The notes under the pieces were generated by a model. That model worked only from the letters and a program-made list of their open reading frames with translations, was not told the origin of the DNA and ran no database searches. From assembly GCA_017469935.1 (NCBI GenBank), contig JAFUFL010000032.1, forward strand, positions 1 through 64,000: a DNA stretch of 64,000 bases, given 5' to 3'. The DNA is from Lachnospiraceae bacterium (GTDB taxonomy: Bacteria; Bacillota; Clostridia; Lachnospirales; Lachnospiraceae). Position numbers and translations under genes: made by a program. Positions 56,767 through 64,000 of the stretch are shown here, piece after piece. Positions within the stretch are counted from its first letter, which is position 1. Each line of letters opens with the position of its first letter.

Positions 56767-56863
56767 TTTCTGTCACCTTTCCTTGTTCCGGCTTTTTTAC
56801 TGCATTACTGCGCGCCATATTATATCATGTTTCTCATGATTTTCCTAACATATTTGTAATTAT

Positions 56864-58087
56864 TCAATGATCCGTCAGCTTATCGATGATCTTATCAAGG
56901 TCATCACTGTTGTAGAAATCGATCAGCAGTTTCCCATGTCCGTTTCTCTTTCTCTGAATCGAGACTTTGGTATGCAGGGTCTGCTGCAGCCTCTCCTCGA
57001 TCTGCTTATAGATGATCGCAATACTCGGGTCTTCTTCCTGCTGCTTCGTCTCCGGCTTTTTAGTTTCCGTGTCATCCCGGCTGCTCAGGATTTCCTTGAC
57101 CTTCTTTTCAGTCTCGCGCACGCTGAGTTTCTTATCAACAATTTCCTTTGCCGCCGACAGCTGCTGCTCAGGATCTTCCAGAGGAAGAAGCGCTCTGGCA
57201 TGTCCCATACTGATTTCGCCGTCGATCACCATCTTCTGAACATTCTCTTCCAGCTTAAGGAGCCTCAAAGAATTTGCCACGGCGGACCGGCTCTTGGAAA
57301 CCCGCTGCGCCACTTCTTCCTGTCCCAGGCCGAACTCATCCATGAGGCGCTTATAGGCTATGGCTTCTTCAATAGGGTTCAGGTTCTCTCTCTGAATATT
57401 CTCAACGAGCGACAGTTCCAGAATTTCCTTCTCTGTATAGTCCCTGACGATTACAGGTATTTCTTTCAGTCCCGCTTTCAGGGCAGCTCTCCAGCGCCTC
57501 TCGCCGGCTATGATCTCATAGTAACCGTCTCTCTTTTGAACCAGGATGGGCTGAAGGAGACCATAGGTCTTAATGGATTCGGAGAGTTCCTCCAGCTTGT
57601 CATCGTCAAATTTCTTTCTGGGCTGTTCCCTGTTTGGCTCCACCTCAGAGATTCTCACAATGACGGCATTCTTAAAACTGTCGGAAGACTTCTCTGTCTG
57701 CTCTTTTGTTTCCGGATCCTTAGTATCCTGATTTTTGTTATCTTGAATCTTACTATCCTGACCTTTGGATTTCCTACTCTTAGGACTATTATTCTCTTGT
57801 TCCTGCTTCTCGTCGCTCTCCGAAAGCTGCCTGACTTGATCGGGTTTCTCTGTTTTTTCTTCGGATGTTTCACGTGAAACATTTTTCACTTCTTTGCGTG
57901 AAACATCTTTTTCTCTCCTTGTTTCCGGAAAGAGACTCGGAAATGATTCCTCAGAATCTTCCTCATCATCAGCAAACAGAATCTCAACGCTGTCAGAGTC
58001 TGCCGACTTCATCGCTTGTTCAACTTCTTCCCTCATAGGGATCAAGGCGTCCAGACCTCTTCCTAAACCGCCGTGTTTTCTCGCCAT
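56864..58087 (-). CDS. parB: Chromosome partition protein ParB (Spo0J)
   Basis: A 407-residue ParB. N-terminus ARKHGGLGRGLDALIP, then a long charged linker (60-140) unusual in length. The ParB domain has EPNREQPRKKFDDDKLEELS and AGERRWRAALKAGLKEIPV (the GERRxRA nucleotide/DNA box), ENIQRENLNPIEEAIAYKRL, and the HTH EEVAQRVSKSRSAVANSLRL. It binds parS and spreads as a CTP clamp to load SMC. A perfect parS is inside its own gene at 57866. Downstream of soj/parA. Confidence 0.95.
   Translation of the reverse strand: MARKHGGLGRGLDALIPMREEVEQAMKSADSDSVEILFADDEEDSEESFPSLFPETRREKDVSRKEVKNVSRETSEEKTEKPDQVRQLSESDEKQEQENNSPKSRKSKGQDSKIQDNKNQDTKDPETKEQTEKSSDSFKNAVIVRISEVEPNREQPRKKFDDDKLEELSESIKTYGLLQPILVQKRDGYYEIIAGERRWRAALKAGLKEIPVIVRDYTEKEILELSLVENIQRENLNPIEEAIAYKRLMDEFGLGQEEVAQRVSKSRSAVANSLRLLKLEENVQKMVIDGEISMGHARALLPLEDPEQQLSAAKEIVDKKLSVRETEKKVKEILSSRDDTETKKPETKQQEEDPSIAIIYKQIEERLQQTLHTKVSIQRKRNGHGKLLIDFYNSDDLDKIIDKLTDH
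57866..57881. promoter_or_regulatory. parS site 1
   Basis: TGTTTCACGTGAAACA, the perfect 16-bp palindrome bound by Spo0J/ParB. It lies in the linker-coding part of parB (residues VSRET). A half site GCGTGAAACA follows at about 57896. Confidence 0.95.
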
Positions 58088-58167
58088 TCTTTCTTTTACC
58101 CCGCTATCTTAGTATATGCTCTAAATTTGCGCTTCTGATCTGACGATCAAAGCAGGAAAATCATTTT

Positions 58168-58941
58168 TTAGTTACTCACCGAGTCCTTTTCGATTACCTC
58201 TTTGGCAAGTGCTCTGTAAGCCTCTGCGCCGGATGATCTCTTGTCATACACCGTGATCGGCTCTCCGTAACTGGGTGCTTCCGCCAGACGGATGTTTCTG
58301 GGTATGACTGTTTCATAGATGTGCTGTTCCACATGCTGTTTGACATTCTCAACCACCTGGGCGGAGAGATTGGTCCTCGCATCAAACATTGTGAATACGA
58401 TTCCCTCTATATCCAGCTTTCTGTTCAGTCTCGCCTTTACCAGATTGATAGTGTGGATCAGCTGGCTGAGTCCCTCCAGCGCATAGTATTCGCACTGAAT
58501 GGGCACGATCACGGAATCCGCCGCCACCATGGCATTAACTGTCAAAATATTGAGCGAAGGAGGACAGTCCATAATAATATAGTCGTAATCGTCCTTCACG
58601 TAGTCCAGAGCGTCTCTGAGAATGAACTCTTTCCTTGGAATTCCGATCAGTTCGATCTCCGATGCTGCCAGATTGACATTAGCTGCGATCAGATCAATGC
58701 CGTCCATGATTCCCCTGATAATGCATTCGTTGATCGTACAGTCGTCCAGAAGAAGCTCATAGACTGTGTTTTCCTGTTTGTTCTTGTCAATGCCGAACCC
58801 GCTGGTGCAGTTTCCCTGAGGGTCTATGTCCACGACGAGGATTTTCTTCCCTTCCTGTGCAAGCGCGGCAGAGAGGTTGATTGCCGTTGTCGTCTTGCCG
58901 ACACCGCCTTTTTGATTTGCAACCGCTATAATCTTTCCCAT
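58168..58941 (-). CDS. parA: Chromosome partition ATPase ParA (Soj)
   Basis: A 257-residue ParA with the deviant Walker A VANQKGGVGKTTTAINLS, LVVDIDPQGNCTSGFG and IIMDCPPSLNILTVNAM. It binds DNA as an ATP dimer and works with ParB in origin segregation and control of DnaA. ATG chosen for GGAGAAAATT. It precedes parB by 80 bp. Confidence 0.95.
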   Translation of the reverse strand: MGKIIAVANQKGGVGKTTTAINLSAALAQEGKKILVVDIDPQGNCTSGFGIDKNKQENTVYELLLDDCTINECIIRGIMDGIDLIAANVNLAASEIELIGIPRKEFILRDALDYVKDDYDYIIMDCPPSLNILTVNAMVAADSVIVPIQCEYYALEGLSQLIHTINLVKARLNRKLDIEGIVFTMFDARTNLSAQVVENVKQHVEQHIYETVIPRNIRLAEAPSYGEPITVYDKRSSGAEAYRALAKEVIEKDSVSN

Positions 58942-58963
58942 AATTTTCTCCATTCAGTATCAA

Positions 58964-59488
58964 TCAGTATCCCCAGGTCAGAAGATCCCAGTCCTCGCCT
59001 TTGACTCTTCCCAGATACCATTCCCAATTCTCATAGTCATAGTTCGGCTCCCAGGCGCCGCCTCCCTCCTTGGGAGAATGGAAATTGCTGGTATAGACGA
59101 TACATTCGTCATACTTCTTATCCGTATTCAGAGTTCTGATATAACTGAGATTGTCGGTGCACTTCTGATCATCCGTATAGCTGATCTCGTAGAGAGTGCA
59201 GCCTTCCCAGGTACCGAATTCCGCAAGGATCAATTTGATCGCGGCATCCATATCCTCCCGGCTGTAGAGCTCCGAGGTCTTATAATCAATCTTTACATCG
59301 GCTGAGCCTGAAGCTGTTTTTGAAGTATCATCTGCAGCATCGGGAACACTCTTGACATCGGTCTCAGCCGTCTCCGCGGTCTGCTCCTGACTGTCCTTCT
59401 TATTTCCGCAGGCTGTCAGAGCCATAGCCAGAGCAATTGTCGTGATCATACATAACACGATACGCCTCATATTTTTAAATTTAATCAT
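58964..59488 (-). CDS. Putative lipoprotein, 174 aa
   Basis: Signal peptide with lipobox (ITTIALAMALTACG), an acidic Ser/Thr/Ala linker and a compact C-terminal domain (RLYSREDMDAAIKLILAEFG-like: LYSREDMDAAIKLILAEFGT, CTLYEISYTDDQKC, then the Trp-rich end WEWYLGRVKGEDWDLLTWGY). The family is small and uncharacterised in gut Clostridia. GGAGGAACAGT precedes the ATG. Located between rsmG and parA, so part of the backbone or a later insertion. Confidence 0.78.
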   Translation of the reverse strand: MIKFKNMRRIVLCMITTIALAMALTACGNKKDSQEQTAETAETDVKSVPDAADDTSKTASGSADVKIDYKTSELYSREDMDAAIKLILAEFGTWEGCTLYEISYTDDQKCTDNLSYIRTLNTDKKYDECIVYTSNFHSPKEGGGAWEPNYDYENWEWYLGRVKGEDWDLLTWGY

Positions 59489-59560
59489 ACTGTTCCTCCG
59501 TTCTCCAAATTTTTAAGCCCGCAGATCGGGCCCTGTATCAACATGGTCATAAATGCAATT

Positions 59561-59586
59561 ATCTCAGAGGAAAAACCTCTGAGATA
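59561..59586 (-). terminator. Hairpin between rsmG and lipoprotein gene
   Basis: ATCTCAGAGG and CCTCTGAGAT form a perfect 10-bp stem around AAAAA/TTTTT. It lies 68 bp past the rsmG stop. Confidence 0.65.
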
Positions 59587-59653
59587 ACTATAACACATGA
59601 CTACTATTAAATCTATGAAGCGTGGCGGCAGCAGTTTGCATTCGCGCGACGTT

Positions 59654-60388
59654 TCACTTAATAGGTTCTTTTCCGGGCGTCCCCGCTTTTCTCGGGTATT
59701 TGGAAGGCGTGGCGCTTACTTTTTCAATTTTCACCAGAGATCTCTGGTAGTCTGTTCCCGGAAGAGTGAAGAATACTGTCTCTACATTGTCTCCTCCGAG
59801 CACTTTGACCGCTTTTTTGCTTTGATCAATCTCAGTCTGCACTGCTTCCGTCTTATAGGAGATAAAATATCCTCCTTTTTTCACGAAAGGAAGGCAATAC
59901 TCGGACAAAGTAGCCAGATTGGCGACCGCTCTTGAACAGCAGAGATCCTGCTTCTCGCGATAACTCTTATTCCTGGCCAGTTCTTCCGCCCTTGCATGGA
60001 TGCAGGTGACATTCGTCAGGCCGAGCTTTTGAACCGTATCTTCAAGAAATTTGATTCTCTTGTTCAGTGAATCCATGAGAACAACTTTGACATTGGGAAA
60101 TACGATGGCAATCGGCAATCCCGGAAATCCGGCACCGGTTCCCATATCGAGAAGAGTAAGTCCTCGATCCATTGTTTCACGTGAAACAATTTTAGTGATT
60201 GTCAGGCTGTCCAGAAAGTGTTTCTCATAGACATCCTTTTCTTCTGTGATTGCCGTCAGGTTCATGACGGCATTCCACTCCAGCAAATTCTTGTAATAAG
60301 TATCAAAGGAAGTGAGCATCCTTTCGTCAATGCTGATTCCGATTTCCTCAGCATTTTTTATGAAATCCTTTTTGATGCTTTCAGTCAT
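59654..60388 (-). CDS. rsmG: 16S rRNA (guanine-527-N7)-methyltransferase
   Basis: A 244-residue Rossmann methyltransferase: LLDMGTGAGFPGLPIAIVFP (SAM motif I), VVLMDSLNKRIKFLEDTVQK, HARAEELARNKSYREK, CSRAVANLATLSEYCLPFVK. It methylates G527 of 16S rRNA. It follows mnmG by 55 bp and carries a parS site in its coding sequence. A standard part of the mnmE-mnmG-rsmG origin block. Confidence 0.96.
   Translation of the reverse strand: MTESIKKDFIKNAEEIGISIDERMLTSFDTYYKNLLEWNAVMNLTAITEEKDVYEKHFLDSLTITKIVSRETMDRGLTLLDMGTGAGFPGLPIAIVFPNVKVVLMDSLNKRIKFLEDTVQKLGLTNVTCIHARAEELARNKSYREKQDLCCSRAVANLATLSEYCLPFVKKGGYFISYKTEAVQTEIDQSKKAVKVLGGDNVETVFFTLPGTDYQRSLVKIEKVSATPSKYPRKAGTPGKEPIK
60173..60188. promoter_or_regulatory. 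parS site 2
   Basis: TGTTTCACGTGAAACA, perfect palindrome, 2.3 kb from site 1, within rsmG. Two sites so close together confirm nearness to the replication origin. Confidence 0.95.
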
Positions 60389-60443
60389 TAGACAATCCTT
60401 TCTATCTGAACTTATTTTTATTCAAACTTAGTTTTATCCGAAC

Positions 60444-62324
60444 TTATTTCTGTGTTCTGAATTTTTCCAGATAGATCAGAAGAACAGCGACGTCGGCAGG
60501 AGTCACGCCCGACAGGCGGCCGGCCTGGCCGATGGAAGAGGGTCTGAATTCCTTCAGTTTCTGCCTCGCCTCAAGGCGCAGGCTCCCCACATCGTCGTAA
60601 TCGATCTGATCGGGAATCTTACGACTCTCCATCTTCTCAAACTGTTCCACCTGTCTTCTCTGTCTGGCAATATAGCCCTCGTAGCGGATATTGATCTCTA
60701 CCTGCTCCGTAACTTCCCTCGGAAGAGGCTTTCTGTCGGGATCGAGCCCGGCGACCTGTTCATAACCGAGTTCCGGTCTGCACATGAGCTCTGCCAGGCT
60801 GCAGGCTGTCTTGAGATCAGCGGAATTATGGGCGCGCAGATATTCCTGGTTCTCCCTGGCTGCACCGATCCGAATATTCTTAAGTCTTCGGATCTCATCC
60901 TCGATCATCTTCTCCTTTTCGCAGACATGGTCGTACTGCTCCTGACTGATTAGACCGACCCTGTATCCGTACTTGCGCAGACGAAGGTCCGCGTTGTCCT
61001 GCCTGAGCAGCAGTCTGTACTCGGCGCGGGAGGTCATCATTCTGTAAGGCTCTCTGTTGTCCTTTGTCACCAGATCGTCGATCAGTACACCGATATAGGC
61101 TTCCGAGCGCTTGAGCACCAGAGGCTCCCTGCCCATGATCTTCATGGCTGCATTTATTCCCGCCATGAGTCCCTGCGCCGCCGCTTCTTCATAGCCGCTG
61201 CTTCCGTTGAACTGGCCGGCGCAGAAGAGTCCGTCCACATCTCTTGTCTCAAGTGTGAGTTTGAGCAGGTTAGCATTGATGCAGTCATACTCGATGGCAT
61301 AAGCATTCTTGACGATCACACAGTTCTCGAGACCGGGGACCGTCCTGTACATTCTCTGCTGCACATCGTCCGGCATGGAAGAGGACATGCCGTCCACATA
61401 GACTTCATTGGTGCCGCGTCCCTCAGGTTCGATGAAGACCTGGTGTCTTGTCTTTTCCGCAAATTTGACGACCTTGTCCTCAATGGAAGGGCAGTATCTG
61501 GGGCCGGTTCCCTCTATGATTCCGGCATAGATGGGAGAGCGGTCTATATTTTGGCGGATGATCGTGTGGGTCTCCTCATTGGTATAAGTCAGGTAGCAGG
61601 GGACCTGCTCGATCTGGACGTCTGCGGGATCCGTGGAATAGGAGAAGGGGACTACGACCTTATCTCCCTCCTGGATCGTCATCTTGGAGTAATCCAGAGT
61701 CCTGCCGTCCATTCTGGCCGGCGTGCCTGTCTTAAATCTGCGGAGCGGAATGCCGATCCCGTTGAGGGAATCCTTGAGGCCGGTCGATCTCTGCATGCCG
61801 CTTGGACCTGTCTCTGTGATGGATTCTCCCACCAGGCACCTGGCGTTGAGATAAGTGCCGGTGCAAATGATCGCCGCCTCACATCTGTAGACAGTGCCGG
61901 TATGGATTCTGACGCCGATGACTTTCCTGCCTTCCGTGAGAATCTCCGTGACCTCCGCCTGGCGGATGGTCAGATTCTCCTGGCTCTCCAGCACCTGCCT
62001 CATTGCCTTGGAGTATTCCGCCTTATCGGCCTGCGTCCTGAGAGAGTGGACGGCCGGTCCCTTGGAGACGTTGAGCATCTTGGACTGGATGAAAGTCTTG
62101 TCTATATTTTTTCCCATCTCACCGCCCAGGGCATCGATCTCCCTGACCAGATGTCCCTTGGAGGATCCTCCAATGTGCGGATTGCAGGGCATCATGGCGA
62201 TGCTGTCCACATTCATTGTGAAGATCACGGTCTTAAGTCCGAGCCGGCTGCAGGCCAGCGCGGCCTCGACACCGGCGTGGCCGGCTCCGATCACACACAC
62301 CTGTGTATCAATATGGTATTCCAT
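60444..62324 (-). CDS. mnmG: tRNA uridine-5-carboxymethylaminomethyl modification enzyme MnmG
   Basis: A 626-residue FAD enzyme (GidA): [40 protein letters not shown], the insertion and [19 protein letters not shown] of the C-terminal tRNA-binding part. With MnmE it modifies U34 of tRNAs. Start has AAAGGAAAGACGGAAT. Just downstream of mnmE (53-bp gap). Confidence 0.97.
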   Translation of the reverse strand: MEYHIDTQVCVIGAGHAGVEAALACSRLGLKTVIFTMNVDSIAMMPCNPHIGGSSKGHLVREIDALGGEMGKNIDKTFIQSKMLNVSKGPAVHSLRTQADKAEYSKAMRQVLESQENLTIRQAEVTEILTEGRKVIGVRIHTGTVYRCEAAIICTGTYLNARCLVGESITETGPSGMQRSTGLKDSLNGIGIPLRRFKTGTPARMDGRTLDYSKMTIQEGDKVVVPFSYSTDPADVQIEQVPCYLTYTNEETHTIIRQNIDRSPIYAGIIEGTGPRYCPSIEDKVVKFAEKTRHQVFIEPEGRGTNEVYVDGMSSSMPDDVQQRMYRTVPGLENCVIVKNAYAIEYDCINANLLKLTLETRDVDGLFCAGQFNGSSGYEEAAAQGLMAGINAAMKIMGREPLVLKRSEAYIGVLIDDLVTKDNREPYRMMTSRAEYRLLLRQDNADLRLRKYGYRVGLISQEQYDHVCEKEKMIEDEIRRLKNIRIGAARENQEYLRAHNSADLKTACSLAELMCRPELGYEQVAGLDPDRKPLPREVTEQVEINIRYEGYIARQRRQVEQFEKMESRKIPDQIDYDDVGSLRLEARQKLKEFRPSSIGQAGRLSGVTPADVAVLLIYLEKFRTQK

Positions 62325-62377
62325 ATTCCGTCTTTCCTTTCATGGCCGGGGCTCGAAACCGAGCCGCTTCGCCGCAT

Positions 62378-63826
62378 TTACTTACCCATACAGAACTTGG
62401 AGAAGATTTCTTCTACCAGATCGTCCTCCACAGCTTCTCCCAAAATAGTGCCGAGCACACGGTACGCATTCATGAGATCGATGGAGAAGAAGTCCTCGCT
62501 CATTCCGTTCTCGATACTGTCCTGTACAAGACAGATAGATTCGAGGGCTTCCTTCACTGCATTTTTATGTCTGAGATTACTGATAAAAATTTCGTTCTTC
62601 TCGGCGATCTCGCCGGTGTGGAAGAGACCGGAGACATACTCTCCGAGCTGTTCCATTCCTTCTCCGGTCTGCAGAGAGCTGTAGAGTATTGCCGGACAGT
62701 CTGCGCTCTTGGATGTGAACAGGTTTCTTACTGCTTCTTCCTGCACCCGGCTGGCCAGATCGGTCTTATTCATGAGAAGGATGCATTTCTTGCCTTCCTT
62801 CATTTTGCCGATAATTCTCTCCGCAATCTCCTCATCTTCTCCGGACAGGGCTCTGGAGCTGTCAATCACGAACAGGATCAAGTCTGCGCTGTCCAGCGCC
62901 TGCTGCGCCCTGTGCACGCCGATCTGCTCGACTTTGTCCTTCGTCTGCCGGATGCCGGCCGTATCTGTCAGATGCAGAAGAACGCCGCCCACCCTGACTG
63001 TCTCGCTGAGCGTATCTCTGGTCGTCCCTTCAATCTCCGTCACAATAGCCCTCTCTTCGCCGGCCAGATGATTGAGAAGAGAAGACTTGCCCACATTTGG
63101 CCTTCCTACGATGGCTGTTCGGATTCCCTCTTTGAGGATCCTTCCTTCCTCGGCGTGGGAGAGAAGAGAGCGCATCTCTTTTTCCAGCCCCTGACAGGTT
63201 TCCATGAGTCTGTCCGTATAGCCGTCCAGACTATAATTCTCGGGATCATCCAGCGCCGATTCAATAAAAGCAATCTCGTAGAGGATCTTCTCCCGGAACT
63301 CCTTGATCCTGGCAGAGACTGCGCCTTCCAGCTGCGCGGCAGAGGTCTTTCTGGCAAATTCGTTTCCGGAGGAAATCAGGTCCATAACTGCTTCCGCCCT
63401 GGCCAGGTCGATCCTTCCCCCTAGAAAGGCTCTCTTGGTAAACTCGCCGGGCTCCGCCATCCTGGCGCCGCATTTCAGGACCAGCTCCAGGATCCGGTTC
63501 ATCAGGAACATGCCGCCGTGCGTATTGATCTCCACCGTGTCCTCAGTCGTGTAGCTGTGCGGACTCTTCATCCAGGAGAGCATGACCTCATCGATGAGAG
63601 TTTCCTTCCCGCTCTCATCCGTCTCCACTATATAGCCGAAGCGGATCGTCCCCGGTCTCCACTGAGCGATCTGTGTCCTGTCCCTCTTAGGAGTGCGATA
63701 CAACTCCGATCCGATAGCCTCCGCGTCGGGACCGCTGATCCTTATAATTCCGATCCCCGCTTCCGACATCGCCGTCGCAATGGCTGCGATCGTATCCGTC
63801 TGCAGATGATCATACATAAGAGCCAT
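62378..63826 (-). CDS. mnmE: tRNA modification GTPase MnmE
   Basis: A 482-residue GTPase (TrmE). N-terminal folate-binding domain (DTIAAIATAMSEAGIGIIRI), G domain with P-loop GRPNVGKSSLLNHLAG, EGTTRDTLSE, DTAGIRQT and NKTDLA, and the C-terminal CMGK end with the essential Cys. Works with MnmG. AGGAGTGAAAAGTT precedes the ATG. First gene of its transcript; a terminator lies upstream. Confidence 0.97.
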   Translation of the reverse strand: MALMYDHLQTDTIAAIATAMSEAGIGIIRISGPDAEAIGSELYRTPKRDRTQIAQWRPGTIRFGYIVETDESGKETLIDEVMLSWMKSPHSYTTEDTVEINTHGGMFLMNRILELVLKCGARMAEPGEFTKRAFLGGRIDLARAEAVMDLISSGNEFARKTSAAQLEGAVSARIKEFREKILYEIAFIESALDDPENYSLDGYTDRLMETCQGLEKEMRSLLSHAEEGRILKEGIRTAIVGRPNVGKSSLLNHLAGEERAIVTEIEGTTRDTLSETVRVGGVLLHLTDTAGIRQTKDKVEQIGVHRAQQALDSADLILFVIDSSRALSGEDEEIAERIIGKMKEGKKCILLMNKTDLASRVQEEAVRNLFTSKSADCPAILYSSLQTGEGMEQLGEYVSGLFHTGEIAEKNEIFISNLRHKNAVKEALESICLVQDSIENGMSEDFFSIDLMNAYRVLGTILGEAVEDDLVEEIFSKFCMGK

Positions 63827-63881
63827 AACTTTTCACTCCTTTTAAATACAGATTAATACCATAAGTTTAGCATAAAACTAA

Positions 63882-63917
63882 GAGCCGGGCACTTATCTTG
63901 TAAGTGCGCCGGCCCGC
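63882..63917 (-). terminator. Terminator of the upstream (jag-side) transcript
   Basis: On the minus strand GCCGGCGCACTTA pairs with TAAGTGCCCGGC around CAAGA, followed by TCTTAGTTTTAT. It separates the gene cut by the window edge from mnmE. Confidence 0.8.
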
Positions 63918-63932
63918 AGTTTCATTTTGCAA

Positions 63933-64000
63933 TCATTCAGCGTCGGTCTGATGATCTGCTCCGTTATCAAACTCAGCAGCATTGTCAGATCCTCGGCGGT
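63933..64000 (-). CDS. C-terminal tail of an upstream gene, perhaps jag
   Basis: The minus strand reads RRGSDNAAEFDNGADHQTDAE and stops, an acidic tail of a protein that continues past the window. In Firmicutes the gene before mnmE is usually jag/khpB, an RNA-binding protein, and an acidic extension would suit it. Another frame is also open here, so the reading is uncertain; the assignment rests on synteny only. Confidence 0.35.
   Translation of the reverse strand, partial: RRGSDNAAEFDNGADHQTDAE

Noticed and set aside
55465..56859. A plus-strand open frame of about 464 codons
   Set aside because: It is antisense to serS over nearly its whole length.
61443..62684. A plus-strand open frame of about 413 codons
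   Set aside because: It is antisense to mnmG, and shows no family features.

Overview
The window looks like a chromosome segment of an anaerobic Clostridia bacterium, most likely Lachnospiraceae-like. At the right end, all on the minus strand, lie mnmE, mnmG, rsmG, soj/parA, spo0J/parB, serS and a DUF3881-type gene. This is the usual left flank of a Firmicutes origin of replication. Two perfect 16-bp parS palindromes (in parB and in rsmG) support an origin-proximal position. The organism is inferred from gene order and protein character; no database search was possible.

Layout. (1) 1-2.0 kb: debris of a conjugative element (coupling-protein fragment) and a 110-bp MITE-like palindrome. (2) 2.1-13.7 kb: a sugar-acid-type catabolic block. 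One operon has an FAD oxidoreductase, an IlvD/Edd dehydratase, an HpcH/HpaI aldolase and an iron-type alcohol dehydrogenase. A second has an enolase-superfamily dehydratase, a GPH symporter, an amidohydrolase and two SDR genes. An IS1380-type transposase remnant truncates the transporter and the amidohydrolase in the second operon. A GntR/FCD regulator sits between the operons, and a 45-bp element (40/45 identical) precedes both operon heads. (3) 13.8-15.3 kb: a class II aldolase (one zinc histidine replaced by Gln), a two-helix membrane peptide and an HPr-like protein with His15 but Lys in place of Ser46. (4) 15.3-23.9 kb: wreckage of a plasmid- or ICE-like element: antirepressor, PcfB and coupling-protein fragments, three tRNA-like genes, small coupled ORFs, a SpaA-like surface fragment, a RepA_N-type initiator, and a ParB-ParA-ParB set followed by a 300-bp region with 11 TTAGC/GCTAA motifs.

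(5) 23.9-34.0 kb and (6) 34.0-54.4 kb are two tandem segments bounded by direct repeats of the 3' half of tRNA-Arg(CCT). The intact tRNA gene is at 54.3 kb; 41-nt copies lie at 33.97 kb and 23.93 kb. The copied part runs exactly from the anticodon loop to the 3' end, the usual crossover point of tRNA-targeting integrases. Segment 5 is accessory: flavin and nitro-reductases, an IS3 element, a group II intron that lost its protein gene, conjugation-gene fragments, an ATPase and a lipoprotein. Segment 6 opens with a zeta-like toxin pair and carries an 18-kb acyl-CoA catabolic island.

The island encodes a complete 4-hydroxybutyrate/crotonyl-CoA route. A 4-hydroxybutyrate-type CoA-transferase and a 4-hydroxybutyryl-CoA dehydratase (all four Fe-S ligands present) would give crotonyl-CoA. 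Crotonase, 3-hydroxyacyl-CoA dehydrogenase and thiolase would oxidise it to acetyl-CoA, while two acyl-CoA dehydrogenases could reduce it to butyryl-CoA. Two paralogous semialdehyde-type dehydrogenases, a second crotonase, an unrecognised membrane protein, an ABM-family protein and a NifU-type protein accompany these. On the opposite strand are an MFE-2-like type 2 enoyl-CoA hydratase and a class III CoA-transferase. Two LysR regulators complete it. The pathway is inferred from family membership; the actual substrate is not proven by sequence.
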